Shown: positions 37,336-45,276, counted from the first letter of the stretch. The stretch: 64,000 nucleotides of DNA from Pseudonocardia sp. DSM 110487 (GCF_019468565.1 NZ_CP080521.1:3534001-3598000); one strand, 5' to 3'. Numbers and translations are program-made. The notes: generated from the sequence alone by a model not told the origin.

Positions 37336-37450
37336 AGAGGGCTTCGGTGTTTTTCGCCAAGGAACTCGACCGCCCCGCGACGAAGTGATCCGCTACATCG
37401 ACGAGCACAAGGATCGCTTCGGGGTCGAGGCCATCTGCCGGATCTTGCGT
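37323..37450 (+). mobile_element. IS3-family insertion sequence remnant
   Basis: The end of an OrfA (VLKRASVFFAKELDRPATK and stop at 37388) is followed, with the GTGA-type overlap usual for IS3, by the start of OrfB (VIRYIDEHKDRFGVEAICRI at 37385-37447). Both are cut short and no inverted ends are seen. Its insertion or a later deletion truncated the upstream methyltransferase. Confidence 0.75.
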
Positions 37451-37675
37451 CCGGCACCGTTACGGGTGGCCGGCACGGTCAAGCCCGTGCCGGCCGTCTG
37501 CTCTACGGGTCCAGACGCGGGCGCGGCGGCCTCGCGGGCGTAGTCGGTGAGGCCCTTGGTTGGTGGCCTGGGACCTCCTGGACGTGAATCTTCACCTCGC
37601 CGTCGACCGGCGGCCTCTCGACAACCAGTATGCCGGCGTCGGCCTCGGGCACGCCCTGGGAGCTTCGTGACTACT

Positions 37676-38686
37676 TCAACCGTTGGCGGATGCGTTGACG
37701 TGCCCAGAGTGCCGAGACCGTGGGCACGATCGCGGGGCGTTCATCGCGGCCGGAGGCTCAGGAACCAGCCACGTTTGTGGCGCGGTCCAGCCGGTGGATC
37801 GGATCCACTCGGCCAGGTCCAGGGTGGCCGGCTCGATCGCCCGCACCACCGCAAGATCCGACGGGTGTTCCGCCGCCTTCGCGAACTGGCGGAACATCGC
37901 CCTGTCGAGGTCGCTGGGAAGCACGCTCAACGGGAGGGCCTCGTAACGTGCCGGGAGCCCGGCGCGCGCGCCGAACGCCGCGGCGATCTGAGGGCCCGTC
38001 AGCTCGTCGCCGACGAGCTCGACGGCTCCGCCGGGTGCCTCCGCGGTGTCGAGCAGGAGCGCGGCGGCGACCCGGCCGATGTCCCTGACCGAGATCATCT
38101 TCAGGGCGACGTCCTCCGGCAGCGGCAGTCTCAGCACGATCTCTCCGTGCTCCAGGCTCGGTGCCATCACCTCCATGAAGGGGGCCGGGCGAACCATCGC
38201 GGCCCTGAGGCCGGACTTCCTCAGATGCTCCTCGATCGAGTGCTTCGAGTCATGGTGCGGCACACCCGACTCCCGGTCCGCGCCGAAGACCGAGTTGAAC
38301 ACGACGTGCGGGACGCGTGCCGCGACCGCCGCGTCGACCAGCGCGGTGCCGATGCGGATCTCCGTCTCGACCTCTTCGAGGTTGTTCGCCTCCGGGGTCA
38401 TGAAGTAGAACGCCTCGACCGCCGTCAGCGCGGCGGCCAACGACGCCGGGTCGTCGGTCCGGATGGCCGCCAGCTCGACGCCGCGGGCGGCCAGCGCCTG
38501 AGCCCGGTCGGACTGCGGGTTGCGGACCAGGGCCCGCACCGGGGCCTTGTGGTCCAGCAGCGCGTCGACCACCGCCCCGCCCTGTTGCCCCGTCGCGCCG
38601 AAGACTGCGATCGTGCCGGTCGTCTGTGTGGCGGTGGGGGAGGACGACGCGGGCGCGGCGTCCTCGAGCTTGATCTGTTGTGACAT
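37676..38686 (-). CDS. NmrA/HSCARG-type NAD(P)-binding protein
   Basis: This 336-residue Rossmann protein has IAVFGATGQQGGAVVDALLD at the N-terminus (GATGxQG, the NmrA motif), VRALVRNPQSDRAQALAARG, and VVFNSVFGADRESGVPHHDS. NmrA-type proteins sense NADP redox state or reduce quinone-like substrates. ATG 38686 is chosen because it is close to the Rossmann strand; the frame stays open far upstream but without similarity. It is divergent from an AraC regulator with 93 bases between, so regulation by that protein is likely. Confidence 0.88.
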   Translation of the reverse strand: MSQQIKLEDAAPASSSPTATQTTGTIAVFGATGQQGGAVVDALLDHKAPVRALVRNPQSDRAQALAARGVELAAIRTDDPASLAAALTAVEAFYFMTPEANNLEEVETEIRIGTALVDAAVAARVPHVVFNSVFGADRESGVPHHDSKHSIEEHLRKSGLRAAMVRPAPFMEVMAPSLEHGEIVLRLPLPEDVALKMISVRDIGRVAAALLLDTAEAPGGAVELVGDELTGPQIAAAFGARAGLPARYEALPLSVLPSDLDRAMFRQFAKAAEHPSDLAVVRAIEPATLDLAEWIRSTGWTAPQTWLVPEPPAAMNAPRSCPRSRHSGHVNASANG

Positions 38687-38779
38687 GTCTCCACGATGCG
38701 GTCTGCGGCGCCAGGCGCACCACCGGTATCGCGCCAGGTTCTTCCGATAACCCGCCAGTGGCGGGGTAGCCTCGATCGC

Positions 38780-39565
38780 GTGTCCGACCCCAGCGGCGAG
38801 CCGAGCTTCTGCACCGACGATGCGCCGTTGTCGGCGCCGCTGGCCCATGGCGCCGACGTGGCCGCGCACTTCCACGACTACGGCCAGCTCCGCTACGCCG
38901 CGCGTGGGGCCCTGGTCACAGCGACCCAGGTGGGCACCTGGGTGGCGCCGGCCAGTCGGATCATGTGGGTGCCGCCCTTCGCGGTGCACAGCAGCAAGGC
39001 GTACGGCGAGACGGACATCCGGGTGCTGTCGCTGCCCGTGACGCTGACCGGACAGCTGCCGGCCGAGCCGTCGGTCTTCGTGGCGAGCGCGTTGCTGCGC
39101 GAGGCCTATCTGGCTCTGATGAGTGAGGGCGAGCCGCTGGAGAGCCCCCGTGCGCGGCTGCTGATCGACGTCGTACTCGCCGAGCTCGCCCGCGCCGCAC
39201 AGGAGCCGCTGCGCCTCCCGGAGCCGAGCGACCGGCGTCTCATGGCGGTCACCGACCTGCTCCACGTGGACCCAGCAAGCCCGGCGACCCTGGCCGAGCT
39301 GGGCCACCGCACCGGCGCCAGCGAACGCACCCTGAGCCGACTGTTCGGCAGCGAGCTGTCGATGAGCTTCCACCAGTGGCGCACCCTGCTGCGCATCCAA
39401 CGGGCGCTGATCGAGCTCAGCGACGGTGCCTCGGTCACCGACACGGCGATCCGGCTGGGCTGGTCGAACCCCAGCAGCTTCATCGACGCCTTCACCGAGC
39501 TGGTCGGTCAGACACCCGGCCGCTATCGCTCGTCGGCTCGGTCCTCCCGCAGCTCCCATGGGTGA
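38780..39565 (+). CDS. AraC-family transcriptional regulator
   Basis: This 261-residue regulator has an N-terminal cupin (HFHDYGQLRYAARGALVTAT, then WVAPASRIMWVPPFAVHSSK) and a C-terminal double helix-turn-helix (LAELGHRTGASERTLSRLFG, then TDTAIRLGWSNPSSFIDAFT with the GQTPGRYR ending). GTG 38780 is the first start compatible with the cupin. It faces away from the NmrA-type gene at 37676, its likely target. Confidence 0.92.
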   Translation: MSDPSGEPSFCTDDAPLSAPLAHGADVAAHFHDYGQLRYAARGALVTATQVGTWVAPASRIMWVPPFAVHSSKAYGETDIRVLSLPVTLTGQLPAEPSVFVASALLREAYLALMSEGEPLESPRARLLIDVVLAELARAAQEPLRLPEPSDRRLMAVTDLLHVDPASPATLAELGHRTGASERTLSRLFGSELSMSFHQWRTLLRIQRALIELSDGASVTDTAIRLGWSNPSSFIDAFTELVGQTPGRYRSSARSSRSSHG

Positions 39566-39762
39566 GAGGTTGGCGGGGTAGCCGTAGTTCCTGGCGGAAC
39601 ATCGGTCGCAGCCCAATTGTGCGGGAGCCCACGCTGGAAGGGTGACTCCCTCCGCCACCACCCAGAGCTCCTCGCCAGCATCGACGGCCTCGGCCGGTGC
39701 GACGCTGAGCGATCTCATCGTCCAGTCACGGTGTATGTGGTGCGTGCGGAAGCTCGGTTTGG

Positions 39763-39855
39763 CTCTGTCCGTGAGTCATGACCGCCGATGTGCGTGAGTT
39801 TCAACCGCAGCTGCGATGCGCCTGCCTGATCAATGTCGGTGAGATTTGACCGCAC
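39763..39855 (-). mobile_element. Left multi-repeat end of an IS21-like or composite element
   Basis: On the minus strand this stretch reads GTGCGGTCAAATCTCACCGA, then TGCGGTTGAAACTCACGCAC, then GGCGGTCATGACTCACGGAC: three related ~22-bp repeats. The same three-repeat block occurs in the opposite orientation at 42052-42141 at about 80% identity. Multiple transposase-binding repeats at inverted ends are typical of the IS21 family. No target duplication is visible. Confidence 0.65.
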
Positions 39856-39859
39856 TTGC

Positions 39860-40017
39860 CGCCAGCGGGCGGCGTCGTCGGGGTGCCGGCTGGCCCCGTA
39901 ACGGTCAGTCGGCGGACAGATGCGTTCGCGGGCGGCCGCGGCCGTCGGGAACTCGGCGCGGATGGTGGGCAGCCGCACCATCCGTCCCGTCGCGCCTGCG
40001 GCGCTCGACGCGATCCT
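39860..40017 (-). pseudogene. Possible IstB N-terminal fragment
   Basis: The minus strand encodes ATGRMVRLPTIRAEFPTAAA, resembling the LRLPTIRxxF opening helix of IstB, the IS21-family helper ATPase. Only about 20 residues match and the Walker motifs are absent. The position immediately inside the repeat block supports an IS21 origin, but the call is weak. Confidence 0.35.
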
Positions 40018-40018
40018 G

Positions 40019-40954
40019 TCAGCTGATGACGACGGGAAGCTCGAATGCGGCGAAGACCGCGGGATCCTGGAAGACGACCGTGTGCGAGATCTTCCCGCCG
40101 GTGACGGTGAAGACCTGCAGCGTGTGCAGCCGGTGTCCGCCGTCGGGCTCCGGTGCGTACGCGGCGACGGCCGGCTGACCGTTGGCGGCGGTCGGCACCA
40201 TCCGCCAACCCACGCCACGCATCGCGAAGACGCGCCGGATGAAGGCGCCGTAGTCGTCCCGGCCCACGTACCACAGCGGGACGGGCGGCATCTCCAGGAT
40301 CGCGTCCTCGGTGAGCAGCTCGACCAGTGCGTCGACGTCGCCGGCCTCGAACGCCCGTACGTAGGCCTCCACCGCGTCGCGGACGCCGCGGTCTTCGGCA
40401 GGGGTGACCTCGTCCTCGACGACATCCGCCAACCCGGCTCGTGCGCGCTGCAGTGCGCTGTTGACGGAGGCGACCGACGTGTCGAGCAGCCCGGCGACCT
40501 CGGCCGCGCTGAACTCCAGCCCTTCACGCAGCACCCAGACGGCGCGTTGGCGAGCCGGCAGTAGTTGCATGGCCGCTACCAGCGCGAGCCGCATGCTGCC
40601 GCGTCGCACTGCCTGGTCCGCGGGGTCGTCGGGGAACGGCTGCAACCAGGGCACCTCGAACGATGGCAGCAGCGGCGCGTCGGGGTCGGTGCTCGGCGGG
40701 CCGAGCCCGGAGGGGAGCGGCCGGCGCGCCTTGCTTTCCAGCGCGGTCAGGCAGACGTTGGTCGCGATGCGGTACAGCCAGGTGCGGACCGACGCCTTGC
40801 GCTCGTCGTAGCGTTCGCGCGCCTTCCAGGCCCGCAGCAGCGTCTCCTGCACCAGATCCTCGGCCTCGTGGACCGACCCGAGCATCCGGTAGCAGTAGGC
40901 CACGAGCTCGCGCCGGTGCTGCCCGGTGGCCGACTCGAAATCGATGGCGCTCAT
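40019..40954 (-). CDS. ECF sigma factor with SnoaL-like C-terminus (SigX5/SigJ-like)
   Basis: This 311-residue sigma factor has region 2 (VAYCYRMLGSVHEAEDLVQE, then TLLRAWKARERYDERKASVR and TWLYRIATNVCLTALESKAR), region 4 (PARQRAVWVLREGLEFSAAE, then VAGLLDTSVASVNSALQRAR) and a C-terminal SnoaL-type domain (AVEAYVRAFEAGDVDALVEL). Such ECFs lack a classical anti-sigma partner and the SnoaL domain is thought to control them. It is divergent from a reductase gene with 70 bases between, and both lie inside the inverted repeat pair. Confidence 0.92.
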   Translation of the reverse strand: MSAIDFESATGQHRRELVAYCYRMLGSVHEAEDLVQETLLRAWKARERYDERKASVRTWLYRIATNVCLTALESKARRPLPSGLGPPSTDPDAPLLPSFEVPWLQPFPDDPADQAVRRGSMRLALVAAMQLLPARQRAVWVLREGLEFSAAEVAGLLDTSVASVNSALQRARAGLADVVEDEVTPAEDRGVRDAVEAYVRAFEAGDVDALVELLTEDAILEMPPVPLWYVGRDDYGAFIRRVFAMRGVGWRMVPTAANGQPAVAAYAPEPDGGHRLHTLQVFTVTGGKISHTVVFQDPAVFAAFELPVVIS

Positions 40955-41024
40955 CGCGATGAGTATCGCGGGCCCCGCCGGTATGTACGGCATCGAGTCA
41001 CACCGACCGAGCGAGGAGTTCGTC

Positions 41025-41582
41025 ATGGGCAATGTGATCGTCATCGAGTACGTCACGCTGGACGGCGTCGTCGAGGACCCGGACGGGTCGGGGGGCACAC
41101 CGGCCGGCGGCTGGATGTTCCGACACGGCCCCGAGCCCGTCGAGGGCGACAAGTTCGGGATGGGGCCGGTGCTCGACACCGGCGTCATGCTGCTGGGCCG
41201 CACGACCTGGGATACCTTCTCGAAGATCTGGCCGAGCCGGACGGACGAGTTCTCGACCGCGCTGAACAACATCCCGAAGGTGGTCGCCTCGCGCTCGCTG
41301 ACCAGCACCGACGCGTGGCAGAACTCGTCGCTGATCAAGGACGATGTGATCAGCACGGTGCGCAGGGAAGATCGGGATGTCATCGTCACCGGCAGTCTCG
41401 GCATCGTGCGCGAGCTCGCCGAGCACGACCTGATCGACGAGTATCGGCTCATCGTCCTCCCGACCGTCGCCGGCACGGGCCGTCGCCTGTTTGCCGACGG
41501 CACCCCGCCCGTCGACCTGGAGCTCACCTCGGTCGAGCAGAAGGGGGCCGGCGTGCTCCTGCGCTATCGCCGAGCTCGCTAG
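41025..41582 (+). CDS. Dihydrofolate reductase-like (RibD C-terminal domain) protein
   Basis: This 185-residue protein begins VIVIEYVTLDGVVEDPDGSG and has LLGRTTWDTFSKIWPSRTDE and RDVIVTGSLGIVRELAEHDL, the RibD-C/DHFR-like pattern of NADPH-dependent reductases. The physiological substrate is unknown. ATG 41025 is preceded by GAGGAG. It is divergent from the sigma factor gene and probably one of its targets. Confidence 0.9.
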   Translation: MGNVIVIEYVTLDGVVEDPDGSGGTPAGGWMFRHGPEPVEGDKFGMGPVLDTGVMLLGRTTWDTFSKIWPSRTDEFSTALNNIPKVVASRSLTSTDAWQNSSLIKDDVISTVRREDRDVIVTGSLGIVRELAEHDLIDEYRLIVLPTVAGTGRRLFADGTPPVDLELTSVEQKGAGVLLRYRRAR

Positions 41583-41634
41583 TGCTCCCCAGTCATGGTC
41601 CACGCGACCGAGGTCGGGTCGCCGATGCAGCAGC

Positions 41635-41805
41635 CCTAGGAGGGTCCTGAACAACTCGGGCCGTAGCGAGCGGCGTCCAGGTGGTGTCCTCGCAAGGCGG
41701 ACGATCGCGCCGATACCGCTGTTGTATCGGCGCGATCGTCCAACGCGGCGAGGGCGCCGCTTGGGCGCCGCGCAGTAGGTCCGAGTTGTTCAGGGCGCTC
41801 CTAGG
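41635..41805. mobile_element. MITE-like 170-bp palindromic element
   Basis: The outer inverted repeat pairs CCTAGGAGGGTCCTGAACAA plus CTCGG at the left (to 41659) with its mirror at 41781-41805, with two mismatches. The centre contains a perfect 18-bp arm GGACGATCGCGCCGATAC (41699-41716) mirrored at 41724-41741 around a 7-base loop. The intermediate arms also pair partly (GCGGCG..CCTCGC). No coding potential is visible. CCTAGG at both edges may be part of the ends or of a target duplication. Confidence 0.75.
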
Positions 41806-41895
41806 CGGGTGACGGTGTCGACGGTCAGCTCCCGGCCTCGGTCGTGACGACGAGCCACGTCAATGGCAGTAGATGCTGGGGTCGAGCAGTCAGAA

Positions 41896-42009
41896 CAGCA
41901 TGGTCTGCGCAGGGTCGATCCGCAGCAGGACAGCGCGCACCGCCGCGTCGTCCCAGCCGTCGCGGACCGCGGCGGCCAGCTGGCGGGATCGTTCGGCGAG
42001 CATCACCGC
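41896..42009 (-). pseudogene. Short open frame of unknown origin
   Basis: The minus strand encodes MLAERSRQLAAAVRDGWDDA then AVRAVLLRIDPAQTMLF and a stop. The composition looks like real protein but no family is recognised. It lies just inside the right repeat block, so it may be a scrap of an element gene. Confidence 0.25.
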
Positions 42010-42051
42010 GCACCTCCGCGCCCCGATGCTGACACCGTTGCGCGCACTCGA

Positions 42052-42141
42052 GTGCGGTCAAAACTCACCGACATCGACTCCGGCCGTTCAAGGGTGCGGT
42101 CGAGACTCACGCACATCTGCGGTCACCACTGACGGACAGAA
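42052..42141 (+). mobile_element. Right multi-repeat end of an IS21-like or composite element
   Basis: The block reads GTGCGGTCAAAACTCACCGA, then GTGCGGTCGAGACTCACGCA, then TGCGGTCACCACTGACGGAC. It is the inverted partner of 39763-39855. Together they bracket 2.2 kb holding the sigma/reductase pair and the MITE-like element. Confidence 0.65.
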
Positions 42142-42204
42142 TCATCGGTTCTCTTCGCGCTCACGGATTCGCTTGAGCGATCTCGCCACCCCACTGCGCC
42201 GGCC

Positions 42205-42900
42205 CTATCGGGATTCGACCAGGCGGCGGGCGACCTCGACACGGACTTCCTGCTCAGCCGTGGCCAGGTCGAGGCCGAGCTCCGCCAGCACATCGCTGGC
42301 CGAACCGCCGACGTGCAGCAGCCCGAGAAGGACGTGCTCGGTCCCCACGAAACCGTGATCGAGATCAGCTGCGGCGCGGGTGGCGTGCTCGAGCGCGGCC
42401 TTCGCCGGCGGCGTGAACGGCGGCTTCGCGGGCGGGGCAGCGGCTTCCGCGGGAGGAAGCTTCCCAAGGATGACGGTGTTCGCGGCGTCGGCGGAGCCAG
42501 CGTGCCGGATGATCAGCTCCGATCCGATTCCCTGGGGTTCTCCGAGGAGCCCGAGCAGGAGGTGCTCGGGTCCGACGTGCTGGTTGCGATGGTGGCGGGC
42601 GGCTTCTTGAGCAAGGACCACGACGTGGCGGGCGCGGCCGGTGAACCTGGAGAAGAGCCCACGACGGCTCTGCTGGGCGGCCTGCCGGGAGACCCCGAGC
42701 GCCTCACCGATCGCAGTCCATGAAGCTCCGGTCGTCTTGGCGGCGCTCACGAAGTGCCCGACCAGCTGATCGCCGGTATCGGCTAGGAGGTACGCAAGGT
42801 TCTGCGCCTTGGTGACGCGCTCGACCGGCGCGTCGGAGGGGACTGCTCGTTCGACCTCGGCGATCAGCTCGCGCAGGTGAATGCTCGGCGATGGCGGCAT
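42205..42900 (-). CDS. Clp N-terminal-domain protein with N-terminal helix-turn-helix
   Basis: The 231-residue protein has a DNA-binding-like segment near residues 58-75 (ASWTAIGEALGVSRQAAQQS) followed by a double Clp N-domain repeat (GRARHVVVLAQEAARHHRNQ, then HVGPEHLLLGLLGEPQG, and later ALEHATRAAADLDHGFVGTE with HVLLGLLHVGG). There is no AAA+ ATPase domain, so it is not a chaperone itself. Such fusions may sense Clp substrates and regulate transcription. ATG 42900 lies two bases from a pair of operator-like dyads, consistent with autoregulation. Confidence 0.88.
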   Translation of the reverse strand: MPPSPSIHLRELIAEVERAVPSDAPVERVTKAQNLAYLLADTGDQLVGHFVSAAKTTGASWTAIGEALGVSRQAAQQSRRGLFSRFTGRARHVVVLAQEAARHHRNQHVGPEHLLLGLLGEPQGIGSELIIRHAGSADAANTVILGKLPPAEAAAPPAKPPFTPPAKAALEHATRAAADLDHGFVGTEHVLLGLLHVGGSASDVLAELGLDLATAEQEVRVEVARRLVESR

Positions 42901-42902
42901 CT

Positions 42903-42947
42903 GTCAAGCCTGGATTGACGCCCCACTGCTGTCAAGCGGAGATTGAC
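42903..42947. promoter_or_regulatory. Two direct copies of a GTCAA-N7-TTGAC dyad
   Basis: GTCAA-N7-TTGAC is found at 42903-42919 and 42931-42947, 28 bases apart, within 50 bases upstream of the Clp-N/HTH gene start. The spacing (near three helical turns) and the position suggest a repressor binding site, possibly for the gene's own product. Confidence 0.65.
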
Positions 42948-43348
42948 GCCGCATCAGCTTCGATGAGACCCACATCAGCTACCGCCGCCTCGGCATCAGC
43001 CTGCCCCCGTCGGCATCACCCCTGGTGAGACCGGACAGGTCCCTGAGGTGAGCTAGGCCGGCCACCGGGCGACGGGATCGGATATCTGGGTTTATCCGAC
43101 GTGACGCCATGAGCTTCGATTGCGCCTACCTTATTCATAATCAATTTCACGATTGCGTAATCGCAACCGAGCAGTATCCAGTCGCCTCCGAACTGCCCCG
43201 GCTGCAGCCCGATCGTTGAGGATGTTGGCCTGACCAGGCGCCAAACCAGGCCCGTTCCTCGTCGTGACGGCGCAGTCAGCGTGCACGACCAGGCCGCATA
43301 CCATCGCATGAGGGTGATCATCTGACGGTGGGCGACCTGGTCGTCTGG
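42948..43348. other. About 400 bases with no recognisable gene
   Basis: A minus-strand frame at 43016-43321 (101 residues, with GQFGGDWILLGCDYAIVKLI then MNKVGAIEAHGVTSDKPRY) is the only stretch with protein-like composition. It has no recognised family and no good ribosome-binding site. The base composition around 43090-43160 is unusually AT-rich. Confidence 0.35.
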
Positions 43349-43825
43349 TCAGCCTGCCGGTGCGGTGGTCTTGCTCGGAGCCTCTTTGATGACGGTCGCG
43401 CGTAGTCGGTCGGCTCTGGTGGAGCCGAGTGCCCACTGTTCGATCATCTGCCTGCGCCCGGGCACCTGCCCGGTGATGCGTTCGCGCTCGCGCAGCCAGT
43501 CGAGGATGTGGTCGTCGGGCACTCCTCCGGCCGGGATGCGGTCGTTGTGCCTGTGTTCTGGCACGCTTGGCTGCCCAGCCGGGTTCGAGGCATCCCGCGG
43601 GTGTTGACGGGGCGCAGCGTGCTCGAGCTCGTACAGGTGCCCGTTCGTGCCCGCCGGTCCGTGCCCGTTGTTGGCCGTGGGCTCGGCGGGCACCTCGTTC
43701 CGTGGGTGCCTGGTCTCGCTGTCGTGGCGGGCTCCGCGGGTCTGCGGTGCCCGTGCTTGGCGACCGGGCTTGATGGGCAGGTGTCCGGGCGCGAGTTGGG
43801 CGTCGTTGGGCACATGACCGGTCAA
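43349..43825 (-). CDS. Hypothetical hydrophilic protein with a C-terminal helix-turn-helix-like segment
   Basis: This 158-residue protein has a long, disordered, His/Pro/Asn-rich first half. The conserved-looking end is VPDDHILDWLRERERITGQV then PGRRQMIEQWALGSTRADRL. That end resembles the short DNA-binding tails of actinomycete plasmid or integrative-element proteins (G-x-GSxRADRL-type helices). The family is not certain. The setting among mobile debris fits an element origin. Confidence 0.45.
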   Translation of the reverse strand: MTGHVPNDAQLAPGHLPIKPGRQARAPQTRGARHDSETRHPRNEVPAEPTANNGHGPAGTNGHLYELEHAAPRQHPRDASNPAGQPSVPEHRHNDRIPAGGVPDDHILDWLRERERITGQVPGRRQMIEQWALGSTRADRLRATVIKEAPSKTTAPAG

Positions 43826-43888
43826 CTCGCCGCGCCGTGCGCCGGTGGCGATCGATTGCTGTTGGGTCGGGTATGCGACGAGCGCAAC

Positions 43889-43932
43889 CAGTTCGAGTGT
43901 GATCGCTAGGCAGTTCGAGTGTGATCGCTAGG
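43889..43932. repeat. 22-bp tandem duplication
   Basis: CAGTTCGAGTGTGATCGCTA plus GG occurs twice in a row (43889-43910, 43911-43932) with no mismatch. It lies in a stretch of about 260 bases (43826-44088) that has no recognisable gene. Confidence 0.9.
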
Positions 43933-44088
43933 CAGATCGGTGGCCACAGGGCGACGACGAGGTCTGCGACTACTCAGCGGCGACGTGCCTGATCTCCGAT
44001 CTGCTCCCAGACGAGTACATCCGCTCGAAGCCGGCGGCTTCCGGCGGCATTGCAGGCCCACGATGGCGTGGTGGCGAAGCGGTAGCGC

Positions 44089-44871
44089 CTACACCCCTTC
44101 GAACCAGTGGTCGTCGAGCTGGTGCGCATGTGCGACATAGAGCTTCCTCGTGACAGCGGCGCGATTCCCACTCACCAGCAGCCGTGCGGCGGTCACACGT
44201 CCGTGTGCCGCGAGGAACCGCACGGCGGGCAGGACGTCGCCGCTCATCTTCGGTGTCAGCTTCCCGACGCGCTCACCGTTGACACGCACCTCCACGATGT
44301 CCCGCGTCGCCCGAGCAAGCTGCTCAATGACGTGATGCAACGTCGCGTACACCCATTGCTGGCCGTCCGTGCCGGGGATCGCGGCGAGCTGGTCAAGGCG
44401 TGAGGTCGTGTCGTGGACTTGAATCGTCGACCCGTCGGGTAGCAGGACGTGCGGCTCTTGCGGTGTGCTGTTAGTGGGTAGCAGCAGGTGCGGTTCGTCG
44501 AGCGCAACGTGAACCCCTGCGCCGTATCGCGTGACCGTCGCGTCTTGGTTGGGGTCCCGGTCTTCGTAGTCGCCAGCCCAGATCCGGGCGGTGACCGTCG
44601 GTCGCCGACCTGATGCATAGATCTGGTCGAGCGCCGGGCGATACCGCCGTGCGTCCTCTCGCGGCAGGTAGCCGATCCGCTGTTCGTCGGTGTGTACCGC
44701 TACAGCGTGCGGATCGAAGCGGTTGGTCGGTTCACGAACGAACGTGGCTACTGCGCGGTGTTCGGTGCCCTTCGACGGTGTTCGGCTCCGACCACGGATC
44801 GAAGCGCAAACAGGTGCGCCCGCGCGATGGTCGCGGTCAGCGGTGCGATCGGGTTTCGTCGGGCTGGTCAT
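44089..44871 (-). CDS. HIRAN-domain protein
   Basis: This 260-residue protein has a HIRAN-type stretch near residues 45-95 (TFVREPTNRFDPHAVAVHTD then EQRIGYLPREDARRYRPALD), a pattern known from proteins that bind damaged or 3'-ended DNA. A second, weaker HIRAN-like half follows near the end (VEVRVNGERVGKLTPKMSGD then VLPAVRFLAAHGRVTAARLL). No helicase or nuclease domain is fused. The annotated ATG at 44871 lies inside the antisense of a FecCD relic, so the true start may be later or the 5' end may be a fusion. Confidence 0.75.
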   Translation of the reverse strand: MTSPTKPDRTADRDHRAGAPVCASIRGRSRTPSKGTEHRAVATFVREPTNRFDPHAVAVHTDEQRIGYLPREDARRYRPALDQIYASGRRPTVTARIWAGDYEDRDPNQDATVTRYGAGVHVALDEPHLLLPTNSTPQEPHVLLPDGSTIQVHDTTSRLDQLAAIPGTDGQQWVYATLHHVIEQLARATRDIVEVRVNGERVGKLTPKMSGDVLPAVRFLAAHGRVTAARLLVSGNRAAVTRKLYVAHAHQLDDHWFEGV

Positions 44872-45088
44872 GCCACACCTCGTCCGCCTCGTCGTCAGCG
44901 CGGGTCATGCACGGGTGCTCGTCGTGACCCCGCTCGTGGGAGCGATCTTCATCGAGTGGGTCGACGTGCTCTCGCGCACCCTTGTCGCGCCGCGTGAACT
45001 CCTGCTCGGGACCATCACCGCGCTGGTCGGGGTGCCGGTGTTCGTCGTCTTGATGCGCCGCAAGGCGTACCTGTTAGGGAGCCGCTAG
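44808..45088 (+). pseudogene. FecCD-type siderophore permease, C-terminal fragment with frameshift
   Basis: The end of an iron-siderophore ABC permease is recognisable: MVAVSGAIGF in one frame, then FVGLVMPHLVRLVVSAGHAR and VLVVTPLVGAIFIEWVDVLS in the next, ending LLGTITALVGVPVFVVLMRR. An extra T at about 44850 breaks the frame in the GFVGL motif. At least 200 N-terminal residues are missing. The next gene fragment is the matching ATPase. Confidence 0.75.
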
Positions 45089-45276
45089 TGGATGTCCGCC
45101 GGAACGGGCTATCCGTCGTCGTCGATGGGAAGGCCCTGGTGCGGGAGCTGTCCCTGGATGTCGCCGAGCGGCAGGTGGTCGGACTGATCGGACCCAACGG
45201 CAGCCGGAAATTCACCGCCCTGCGGTGCATCTATCGGGCGCTGCGCCCAACCGTCGGCGCGGGCTGGTCGGGGTGA
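45088..45276 (+). pseudogene. FecE-type siderophore ABC ATPase, N-terminal fragment
   Basis: The frame encodes VDVRRNGLSVVVDGKALVRE then LSLDVAERQVVGLIGPNGSRKFTA. The Walker A motif should read GPNGSGKST; here Gly is Arg and Ser is Phe, so nucleotide binding is lost. The protein ends after 62 residues. It directly follows the permease fragment, as in an intact fec-type operon. Confidence 0.75.

Noticed and set aside
37547..38683. 378-codon plus-strand frame
   Set aside because: It is antisense to the NmrA-type gene, which has clear Rossmann motifs; the plus-strand reading has none.
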